NCBI GenBank assembly: GCA_012295275.1
Contig: CM022675.1
Span: 6,143,332-6,165,831 of the forward strand
Direction of reading: 5' to 3'
Length of the DNA stretch: 22,500 nt
Source of the DNA: Chrysomallon squamiferum
Lineage: Eukaryota; Mollusca; Gastropoda; Neomphalida; Peltospiridae
In this document: piece by piece, positions 10,041-19,900 of the stretch
Layout: each line of letters begins with the position of its first letter
How positions within the stretch are numbered: the stretch's first letter is position 1
Made by a program: the position numbers and the translations under genes
The notes under the pieces: generated by a model
Database searches by the model: none
Seen by the model: the letters and a program-made list of their open reading frames with translations, nothing else
What the model was told of the DNA's origin: nothing

Positions 10041-10913
10041 TTTTTTATTTTTTTTTATTACCGTTTTAATTTTGTCATTTGAGTCAGAATATGTACAAAC
10101 AGGTGATTCTGTTGACGAAACAAAGTAAGAAAGCTTTTCATCCTAATTGACAACGCGTCTCAAAAACGGTTATTGCTACACTTGGCGGAAGTCGTAATTC
10201 CCCGAGAACAAAATATATCTAACTCAAGAAATGTGGCTTCATTTACGTAAAAATACATTTCTTGAGAATGCGAACGTGATTCTGTTAGGTAATTTGATAA
10301 CTGACATAATATCTATCAGATTTTTTTACGTCTAAGTAGACATGTAGTAAAACTGATTTCCTTAGTCCTGGTCAATTAAGACTGTATTAAAGCTGGGGTT
10401 GTTGTTGTTTTTTTGTTGTTTTTTCATTTATTTACATTTTTTTTTTTTTTTAATTTCTTTTTTTTACTTCGCGTTAATAGAATAGTTTTCAGAGAAAATC
10501 TTCTATTGAAATCAAGGAGCCAAAGAAACGATAACAACAAAGCAAAATCTGTTGGGACTTTATTGCTATTAATATCTTTGTTGTTGTTGTTGTTATTGTT
10601 ATTATTATTATTATTATTATCGTTCAAAATGCGTGCCGCTACTTATAAAACCATTTTAGTTTATAAAATAACGGAACTTCCCTTAATTATATAATACAGC
10701 TTCTACAAAAATTCTTATATAATCTAATGATGAAATAAAAATTCTAACACTGCAGTTTGTGTGAAGTCGAAACGATAGGCAGATCAGTCAGTTTACTTTG
10801 TTTACAAAATCAGAAATGTGACATCAATGCACTTTTCTTGCAGAGGTTATCTCTGTTATATTTGTTAATTACGTGAAGATAGACTGAGCAATGACATTTT
10901 TAGTGTAGTCAAA
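10041..10913. other. No gene recognised
   Basis: Contains T-rich runs (10040-10065 and 10434-10463) and a (TTG)n/(TTA)n tract at 10578-10620. Part of module Y-like sequence (about 10755-10870, 'agatcagtcagttta') matches 7320-7410. Open frames here are low-complexity translations. Confidence 0.6.
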
Positions 10914-11350
10914 AAGCTGAATTTCTCAGAATCATTAATTGAGAAAAATGACTTTGGAAGTCTGGCCTTGAGTTCATAGCAACCATGCATTTTTAGGCAC
11001 CTTGACGTCAAAAACTTTGAGAAAGGAAGTCTGGGTAGTTTCAGCAAGAATGAATTAGAACTTATCTGTGTTCCCTCCAGAGTAGTTACACTTTTCTGAG
11101 TTTAAAGAGTGGCTAAACTGACATTTTTGCCCCCATTTAATTGTATTTTGATTATTATTATTATTTTTTATCATCATTATTATTTGTTTACATTGTAGTT
11201 TGACGTGACATGTTTGATATTCTGCATTTTAAACGTATTTAGTCATAATACTCATTATTACATTACAAGGTGTTAAAATAACACAGAGTGTCATTTAAAA
11301 CTTCAAATTGATATAGGTATAAAAATCTTTAGCCAACACATCATAACTTT
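10914..11350. repeat. Repeat module R, copy 3
   Basis: Diverged full-length copy of 1-450. It has the same order of landmarks ('gaatttctcagaatca', 'ccttgacgtc', 'tttcagcaagaat', 'aaaatcttta'), with an (ATT)n expansion at 11154-11182 and an insertion in the BTB-like stretch. Confidence 0.75.
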
Positions 11351-12009
11351 CTTTTAGATTATGTTGTTCTGTTGGTTTGTTGAGTTTGTGATCCTAAAAT
11401 TCTGGAAACAAAATAATAGTTTTCGTCCCAGAGCAGATGAGACAGTAGTCAGCAAAACCTGAAGTAGGCAGACTCGAATGTTATCTGACCAATCAGCATG
11501 CTCCTGTCAGCCTGGGCGTAGCAACTAAACTGCATTGTTTACATGTAAATCATTGAAGTATCTTACTTTTAATTGTCCAAAACTGCTATGTAGCAGACTT
11601 TAATAGAAATAACATAAATAAGGAAAGCTACGATTGGTGCAATGAAAACTGGCAGTGAAATTTAAATAGGAAAGATTCATAAAGGTGTGATTTAAAAAGT
11701 GTTCTACTGTAGATTAGTTTGTACTTCTTTGGGTGAAAGATGAATCCATTATTGAGGGCTTTATGCACAAATCCTAAGTATGATGATAAACAATAAATCA
11801 GTTCAAAATATCACTGTCCGAAAAAGTAATTAATGTTTCTTTGGTTTCTTAAAGAAATTGTCTTTCACTGCATTGTCTGTAATACCACACAAATTTGTAA
11901 AACTTTCATGAGAATGTTCACATTCAACATGTTTAAATATTGACCGCTATTTAAATAGCACAAATAGAATGACACAATACACTTATTTGCAAGCAAACGA
12001 AACATCATT
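11351..12009 (+). promoter_or_regulatory. Single-copy stretch with CCAAT box
   Basis: This segment has no match to the repeat modules. It carries ACCAATCAG (CCAAT at 11489-11493), an AGCAAC half-site near 11520, the palindrome TTTACATGTAAA (11538-11549), an inverted CCAAT (ATTGG) near 11634, and an A/T-rich TTTAAATAGG near 11660. That spacing suits a proximal promoter for a transcript running right, toward the ATG exons. All motifs are short and could be chance. Confidence 0.25.
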
Positions 12010-13004
12010 TAACTACAAAAGTTTTTTGATGTCTGTCTGCAATTGCATATTATGTAAAGATACCATAAAAACAGAGAAGCTGGAGCAGGCATATTTCATT
12101 CTTCTTAATCATAGGTCCATTGTTCTGTATTTATCAAAGGAAAGGAAAGAATAGCTTAAGGATTCCAGCAGATGGAGTTTTCAAAGGCTAATTGCTATTA
12201 AATCAGTAGTCAGGGACTCTATATGAAACAGTAGAAAAACAAAGTATCAAAAAATAAGTTCCCAGTGTCTTAGAAACATCAGTTATTTGTATTTTAATAC
12301 ATAATGCAATGTGTGGAGGACATTTTTTGATATGTTTATTTGCCAGGTATGTGTTGATCAAAGATTATCATTATTATTATTTGGAAGAAAGAATGTATTT
12401 GTGATTTTTCTTCACAGGTGAGGGTTTGATGTTTTTCAAATGCTCAGTCATGTTAGTTCTTTTCAATTTATTTTTTTTTTCTTGCTTAAATCAATTTTCA
12501 ACAATATTTGTATATCTCTTCAGACTCTTTACAGAATGTAGCTTCAGTTTTCCTATAAACATAGTAACAAAGAAAAGTGTTCTTCAAAAAAAAAAAAAAA
12601 AAAAAAAAAAAATTAAAAAAAAAAAAAATTGGATTGAAATTCCCTTAACATTTGAAATTTCAAAGTTGACAGTAACTATTGTCATCTTAAACTGGTTTTC
12701 TTATATAATAATCTGGAGTTCAAGGGTAAAACACATACAAACACACACACACACATATATATATTTATTTATTATGAAATTTTAGATAACCCCAGTGGAA
12801 TACAAAATATATATACACACAGGCACACATGCATATATACTTATGCGCATGTGTGCGTGTGTGTGTTTGTGTGTTTATTTAACAGAATCCAATGTCACAA
12901 TATAAAAACTAGAACATACATTAAAATTTGTAACGTAATATTTCTTATTGTTACTGTCTTATTTGTTTTTCTTTCTTTATATATATATATGTGTATATAT
13001 ATAT

Positions 13005-13105
<101 letters not shown>

Positions 13106-13157
13106 TAATATTAGCAATCTATCAGTATTAAAACTGATTCTTTACAGTTCAGCCAAT

Positions 13158-13257
13158 ATGGATGATGAAAAAGAGGATTCAGACGACATCACAGCTACAG
13201 CCACTTCAGACTCGGCCACTGCACAGCCACAACTGTCAAGTATTGCATCTTGTGAAG
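13158..13257 (+). CDS. Alternative first coding exon 1A
   Basis: The exon runs from ATG in the context CCAATATGG to the donor AAG/GTAATT at 13258. It encodes 33 residues beginning MDDEKEDSDDITATATSDS and ending SSIASCE, plus one base (phase 1). The peptide is acidic and Ser/Thr-rich, with no known domain. Evidence that it is coding: a paralogous exon (1C) keeps the ATG, reading frame, DDEKxDSD start, AQPQxS motif, donor and phase; and the phase fits exon 2 exactly. A possible acceptor TTCAG lies just before CCAATATGG, so it may follow a noncoding leader exon. Joined to exons 2-4 it gives 1792 aa. The intron to exon 2 would be 2960 bp. Confidence 0.6.
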
Positions 13258-13510
13258 GTAATTAATCACACAATATTTCTCTACAATGTAGTTTACTACT
13301 TTGATGGGTAGACATAAACAGAAACAATTATTATTTATCTCTGCAACAGTGCAATTTCTCAGCTTATTGTTAAATGTCAGACAATTCTACTCTGACAGTG
13401 GACTGAAGTATTATTTATTTCTGTTGATTTTACTTTCATGTTAAAGTGTATGCTGATAATTTTAAAGTTATAGCACTATTGGAGGAAATAAAGAATTAGT
13501 TTGATCTGTA

Positions 13511-13959
13511 CACACACAGTTTTCTGATTTATATGTACACACAAACACACATTTCTCATTAACATTATTAAACCAATTACGTTTTTGGTCACATTTGTAA
13601 TGGTCTGTGTACTTCAGTGTTTTTAAAAGATCACTCTAAATATTGAAACACTGTAAGAAGTACCATTATCGTCTCCAGTGAATACTGAAATACTACACAA
13701 AGTATCATTATTATCTCAATTAAATATTGAAATACTACACAAAGTATACATAAAAAAACCAACAACAACGTCAGTCATTTTAATAATAATAGCAGTAATT
13801 ATAGCAAAGTCAATAAAAAAGATTGCTTTTTTATGACGAACTTTTAATTTGTTGTTGTTATTATGTTGCTTTTAAACCTATCAATAGAACAACATGTAAT
13901 AGTATCAATCTAAAAGGCTAACATTTGTATTAAAACTGATACTTTATTGTTCGGCAAAT
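13511..13959. other. Intronic sequence with repeated blocks
   Basis: A block around 13615-13755 ('ttttaaaagatca' and repeated 'aatattgaaatactac') recurs inside this segment and at 16466-16520 in intron 2, so intron pieces have been copied along the locus. (AAC)/(AAT) runs lie at 13760-13800. Confidence 0.6.
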
Positions 13960-14109
13960 ATGGATGCTTCAAAAGAAGATTCAGTCAATTCTAAAACTAG
14001 AGTTGTTCCTTTGTCTGATAACAACACAGCTGCATTTACTTCTAACTCAGATACTGTACACGATTTACAGCCACAAGTGTCAAGTATCACATCTTATGAA
14101 GGATTTTAA
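13960..14109 (+). pseudogene. Splice-dead copy of first exon (1B)
   Basis: An ATG opens a 49-residue frame beginning MDASKEDSVNSK and carrying LQPQVSSITSYEG, clearly related to exons 1A and 1C. The acceptor-like TTCAG of the other copies is TTCGG here. The GGTAATTAA donor reads GGATTTTAA, so both splice signals are lost and the frame stops two codons later. The reading frame itself is still open. It is most likely a pseudo-exon within the first intron; a short secreted or regulatory peptide is unlikely, as there is no signal sequence. Confidence 0.6.
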
Positions 14110-14639
14110 TAACTACAAACATTCTTTAATATATGTTTGCAGGCGCATATTATGTAAAGATACCTTAAAAACAGAGAAGTTGGACGCAGGCATATTTCAT
14201 TCTGCCTAATCAATGGTCCATTGTTTTGTATTTACCAAAGGAAAGAATAGCTTAAGCGTCCCAGAAGCAGGCGGTTTCAAAGGCTAATTTCTATTACATG
14301 AGTAGTCAGGGACCGTGTAGGAACCAGTAGAAAATAATGTATAGAAAATAAGTTCTTAGTGACTTTGAAACATCAGGTATTTGAATTTTGATACATAATG
14401 CAATATGTTGAAATGTCTTGATATTTTAAGCTGCCATGGGGAGCAGCGAAACATTAAAAGCACACCCTGGGTGTGCATGTGACGAAAGATTATCATTATT
14501 ATTATCTGGAAGAAAGAACTGTACTGTAAAACACATAAAAATACGACAAAAAACACACACACACAAAAACACACACATACATATACACATATTTATCTTT
14601 CCTGAATTCTAGATAACCCCAGCGGGGGTAATATATATA

Positions 14640-15290
14640 AATTGTTACTTCAAATCACAGATCCACTCCTTTTACTTTTAAGCGATGGAATTGAAATTGC
14701 ATAACTTTAATAGCAACTACAATCACATCCGTTCCTTTTGTTCTTTCTGTGGCACTGTTATAAAAAAAGCTGTCATTTGGTAAATAAAGTAAGCGAAGTA
14801 AGCGATAGCGAAGAAAACGGTCAACACGAGAATTCAGTCAGGGGGGGAAACCAAATCTTTTTCAATGAATTTGCCTTTACGGATGAGTATGGTAAGCAAC
14901 TGTCTATTCTTATTTTCACAGGGTGTAATGTGTAATTAACCTGTGTCAATAACATTTATTATACCTAAAATATTAAGGTTTTAATCTGTCGTCCGTGCAG
15001 ATTATTATTTTGTCTTAGGTCCCCTTATGACCTTTCTCGTATCATTAATCAAAATTAGTTAAACGTATGTTTTATGACTGTATAATGCATTATTATCAAG
15101 TCACCTGTATTTCATAATTAACTGGTGTTGTGTTTATTTCTCTGATGGATAAATAGACTTATTGATTTATATAGATTGCTGTCAATTTAGAGTTTATATT
15201 CCTTGTTAGGTGGCCATTAAAGCACCTTGTTTCCCTAGACTGAGCCATAAAAAACCTATATAAGGTGTTTAAGGGTGTGAACCCCGTGAT
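14640..15290. other. Unit 2-specific segment, unknown
   Basis: Absent from unit 1, so either inserted here or deleted there. It includes an open frame (14738-14935) whose part VSEVSDSEENGQHENSV reads like disordered protein and is followed by FNEFAFTDEYG and a good donor ATG/GTAAGC at 14891. No acceptor or partner exon is evident and no homology is recognised. Confidence 0.3.
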
Positions 15291-15467
15291 ATACACACAT
15301 ACACCTATGCGCATGCGTGTGTGTGTGTGTGTGTGTGTGTTTATTTAACAGAATCCAATGTCACAATATAACAACTTAAACGTGTATTAAAAAAATACAT
15401 ATATAGAAATGAATGTAATATTAACAATCTGTCAGTATATAAACTGATATTTTACACTTCAGCCAAT

Positions 15468-15618
15468 ATGGATGATGAAAAAGCGGATTCAGACAACACC
15501 ACAGCTGCATCTACTTCTGACTCAGATGATGAAAAAGAGGAGGACAACACCACAGCAGCAACTACTTCAGGCATGGATACTGCACAGCCACAAGTGTCAA
15601 CAATCACATCTTGTAACG
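15468..15618 (+). CDS. Alternative first coding exon 1C
   Basis: Paralogue of exon 1A: ATG in CCAATATGG, 50 residues, then donor ACG/GTAATT at 15619 with phase 1. It begins MDDEKADSDNTTAASTSDS and carries a second DDEKEEDNTTAATTS, an internal duplication of about 17 residues that 1A lacks, then AQPQVSTITSCN. A TATATAG (15400-15406) lies about 65 bp before the ATG. A candidate acceptor ACTTCAG directly precedes CCAATATGG. It is the closest start to exon 2 (599-bp intron) and is therefore the simplest choice. The protein would be 1809 aa. Confidence 0.65.
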
Positions 15619-16217
15619 GTAATTAATAGCACAGTAGTTTTCTACAATGTAGTTTACTAATTTGATGGGCAGGTAAAACCAAACAAAATTAATTTTTATA
15701 AATGTAACAGTGCAGTTTTTCAGTATATTCTTTAATCTCAAGCAGTTCTACTCTGACAGAGGACAAAGTTATTGTTTATTTCTGTTGTTTTTACTTTCAC
15801 TTTAAAGTGTGTGCTGATAATTTTATGGTTATAACGCTATTGAACATACACACTTTTCTGATTTATATTGAAAAAAAACTAACAATTCAAAACCTTTTCT
15901 GTCCTGTTTGTTTCACCCATGAAAACGTTAAAGCAAAACACACACCAATTACTATTTGATTACAATCATGACTGTTGTAAATATTCTTGAATTTACTTTT
16001 GTTTAATACTATAAAGTAATAGTTATTTCTTAGCACCTACAAAAATAATCAGTTAACAAAGAATATTAAACAGATTTCTTTTATATAGTTGTATTTAACA
16101 ATAACACATTTTATTAATACTGTTTGCTGGATTGTTCTATATATAGATATAAAAAAAACATTTTTAGAAATTGTTTCTAAGCAGTGCATTTAAGTCAGTT
16201 CATTTACCATTTTACAG

Positions 16218-16334
16218 ATCATACAAGAATACAGACAGTGACAGAACAAAATGTAAATATCGGCTTAGTTCACAATTACCAGGCCCTATCTCATAACAAA
16301 AATGTTGTGATAGGAAGACAAACTGTGAACACTA
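16218..16334 (+). CDS. Exon 2: 39-residue linker with VNIG/VVIG motifs
   Basis: Acceptor CATTTTACAG and donor CTA/GTAAGT (16335) bound 117 bp, open throughout in the frame set by exons 1A and 1C. The phase is 1 on both sides, so it can be skipped without a frameshift. It encodes DHTRIQTVTEQ, NVNIGLVHNYQAL, SHNK and NVVIGRQTVNT. The paired Asn-Val-x-Ile-Gly motifs (16250-16264 and 16301-16315) recall short amyloid-forming signalling motifs found N-terminal to some NLR-type proteins, although the fit to the RHIM consensus is imperfect. No globular domain is recognised. Confidence 0.65.
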
Positions 16335-16759
16335 GTAAGTTAAAAACTGAAAGTTTTGGGTTTTGTGTTTGCAAGATTGATAGATAATCATTAGTACTTT
16401 TCTACCAGACTCTGTGATAAAAACAACACATACACACACATATTTCTAAAGTGTGCATGTTTCAGTGATTTTAAAAGATCATCAATAAATATTGAAATAC
16501 TACGCAACGTATATATAAAACAACAATAACAACAATGACAAAATCAATTAGAACAATAAATAAATTAATAATATTTTCAAGAAACAGCAACAATAGCAGT
16601 ACTGATTATAGTAAGATCAATCAGAAAGATATAAAAATAATGTTACACATTTGCTCTTTTAAGACGCAGCAGTAGTGTAATTGTACAAGTTGCTGTAAAG
16701 AATTCTTGTTTACTTGTAAACAATAGAAAATTATTGTTTTTATTTTCATATTATTTCAG

Positions 16760-16792
16760 TAAAGAGTGATGGAAGAGCATCAAATATGAAAG
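16760..16792 (+). CDS. Exon 3: 11-residue microexon
   Basis: Acceptor ATTATTTCAG and donor AAAG/GTGATT bound 33 bp that read IKSDGRASNMK after splicing from exon 2. Phase 1 on both sides again permits skipping. The intron to exon 4 is 200 bp. Support is the acceptor, the phase agreement and the open frame; the donor is weaker than the others. Confidence 0.5.
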
Positions 16793-16992
16793 GTGATTTT
16801 TTTCCTTACATTGTTTTGAAAAATGTCCTTTAATAACAAGATAATCATCTAGTTGTTTCTAATCTTAACATTCATGAATAAATATAAATTAATTCTTACT
16901 AAGAAATAATAAAGTTAATGTTGATATAGTACAAATAATTATAAAAAGAGTTTATAACAGATTTTAATATTTTTTAACATGTTGTGATGCAG

Positions 16993-19900
16993 TGTTTACC
17001 ACATCAAGGATAAACTCAGTTGATTGGACTCTCTATGTTGAAACAAGAGCAGAAGAAATAGGTGTTGAACTTTTGAAGAAGAATGGTGTTGTGATTGTAA
17101 TAGGCTGTCCAGGTTCAGGAAAGACAACTCTAGCTTTGAGCATGATGAGGCAGATACAAACAGAAGAGAAAAGAGAATCTTACTTGCTGACTCACCACAC
17201 TGAATTCAATGATATCCCTGTATCTAAAGATAAAAAATGTATTATTCTCATCGATGATATATTTGGTAAAACTAACCTTATTTCAGATTTTAGGCTGTCA
17301 TGGCAACCAAAATTTCCAACGGTCTGGAGTCTTGTTCAGGATGGTTCTGTGAAATGTATTATTACCTTACGAAATCAAATATTTGCAGAAAGTAAAAGCA
17401 GTTTGAAGGAATTTGATCTGTTTAATGAGAATCATCTTCTTGATCTTCAGAGTTCTGAATTTTGTCTCAGTTGGGTTGAAATGAATACAATTTTAAACAA
17501 ATATCTCAAACAAAAAGATGTTACGATGGAGGAACATGACAAAAGGGAGGTCATTTCCAAGTCATGTACAGACTTAGGATTTCCTCAGGTGTGTGTGTAT
17601 TATGTTAGTTCAAGTGAAGCACAAAAAAGAGGAGCTGAGTTTTTCAAAAAGCCTGTAGAATATCTGAGAGAACAATTGGAAAATATGAAAAGTGATGAAT
17701 CCTTACAGATCAATTATCTGGTTCTACTGCTGATCATGTTTCGGCAAGGCAGTCTCAGTATTGATTTGTTGAACCCCTTTGAAAATGATGGTGAAAGTGA
17801 AATAATGAAATTAGTAAAACGGCTAGAGCGTGTCTGTCCAAGTCTAAAAAACACAGATCTTGCAGATATTGAGAAAACAGCTGATGTAATGTGTGGTACC
17901 TATTTGACGCGTTATAACAATAGATACACATTTATTCATCAGTCAGTATTTGACTGTTTGTTTCTGATCTTTTCATCAAAGTTTCCAACGAAAGCAGCAG
18001 AGTTGCTAGAAGTGTGTCCTGTATCCATGTTGTTAGAATATGTTGTGACGCCTGGAGTGTCTAACAAAAGTCACATTACAATGACTGTGCAACCTGACTG
18101 CTTTGATGTTCTTGCTCGCAGATGTACTGATTTGCTGGCATCAAGCAGTGCCAGAGAAGTTATTTCACATCCGTCACTGAAAGATGAAGAGTTTCTAAAA
18201 TATCTCATTCAGAAAAAACACTTCCATGGTAAATTGTCCGAAATACTGAATCAGAATCTGCAACAAAAAATGTATTATTTCGCAGAGAAGGTAGACAAAA
18301 TTTTCCTTGATATATTTGAGAACATTGTGCTTTCCCATGACAGTCATTCAAAGTGTTGGACAGTATCCAACCCGTGTTTGACAGTTGAAGAAATAAAAAT
18401 AGATTCATCATCTGTTGCAAGTGAGTGTGTTGTGAATGGTCTGAAAACACTGTCGAGGTGTTTCACAACACATCTGTGTAAAATGACATGTAAAATGACA
18501 GAAAAGAAAAAAGAACTTTTGAATATTTCTTGTTTGTTTGGTGATGAAGATGTTGTGAAAATGTTGTTACAATCAGGTGTTATTCCATCATTAGATACAA
18601 TCATAGCAGCTGCACGTTCAAAAACCGACAATGTTACCATACTTAAAGAACTGTTACACTGTACAAAGATGAATTTGAAAAAGAATTCCCAGTTGTTAGA
18701 ACTTTCAATTTGTTCATGTAACATAAACATTGCCTCTTTGTTGGCTGACATTATGAACAATAAGAAAGGGAACATTAAATTCAAGGAAAAAATCGTAAAA
18801 CTGTTATTGGCTAGGTTCCATTCACAAGTAAGATCACTCATTATTAAATCTGTTGATACAAGCTCTCTTTTTAAGAAACTGATTACCATTGAAATAATAA
18901 ACAAAATTGAAAACATTGCCATCATTGCGGCTGGTCAGATGAATTCAGGAGTTATAAAAGAAATAGTAAAACTGAAACCTGATTGTTTAAATGATGAGAA
19001 CAGAGATAAAGTTCTCTTAGCAGCAGCAGCATGGGGTTCTGCTGACACAGTGGATTTCCTCATTGACCAGAGACGTAATCATACACATGAAAACAACTGG
19101 AAGAAAAGTCAAGTACTGAAAATAGCAGTGATGTTTAACAATGCACATGTTGTTCAGTGTCTACTTGATAAAGGAGCTGATCCTAATGCTAGTGTAGCTG
19201 TTAATAAGACATTGATTAAGTGGTTTGAAGCTCAGTTTTCTGGCTCAGATTTAAGGAAATCACTGGTGAATGAAATTGCTGATGTTAATAGAACGAACCC
19301 TGTGATAAGATCAGCAGTTTGTATGTATAAAATGAGTACACATTTGTCTTTGCTAGATAAAGGAGTTGATATTACAATAACAGATAAGAATAAGAATTCA
19401 GCTTTACACCTAGCAGCTGCATTTGGATATCTGGATGTTGTGACAATACTGATTGAAAAAGGTGCTAAGGTGAACAGTATTAACAGCGAAAGTGAAACTC
19501 CTCTTTTTGCAGCCCTCACTTCTTATGAACGACAAATATCTCGGAATCGGTATAAAAAGCATCAATCTGCAAGTGATAAACAATGGAAAGTTGTTTTTTA
19601 TTTGCTGGAACATGGAGCTGATCCTAATATAACAGACGGTGATAACATGTCTCCTTTGCACATAGCCGCTAAACTAGGAAATATAGAAATTGTGACAGAA
19701 CTGGCAAAAAACGTTTTTGATATAAATATTGAAAACAGTGAAGGTAAAACTCCTCTTTTTACAGCTGTGGAGTACAAACACAACCATGTTGTTTTCTGTC
19801 TACTGAAACATGGAGCTGATCCTAACATAACAGACAGCTATAACAATTCTGTTTTACACACAGCAGCTAAGCTAGGAAATATAGAAATTGTGACAGAACT

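Larger units (their letters stand above)
14110..15860. repeat. Tandem duplication Q, unit 2
   Basis: Second copy of 12010-13510, carrying exon 1C. It begins immediately after pseudo-exon 1B. About 650 bp at 14640-15290 have no clear match in unit 1. A (GT)n tract lies at 15316-15341, in the same place as the GT tract at 12850-12880 of unit 1. Confidence 0.8.

Noticed and set aside
11969-12154. 61-codon frame with CxxCILCKDT, partly shared with 13964-14209
   Set aside because: The copies share the frame only for about 20 codons and then differ by indels, and the second overlaps exon 1B out of frame. It is most likely a noncoding duplicate.
16992-16994. GTG at the exon 4 border as a translation start
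   Set aside because: The G is part of the splice acceptor AG, and the phase from exons 1-3 supplies a Val codon. A GTG start is not expected in an animal nuclear gene.
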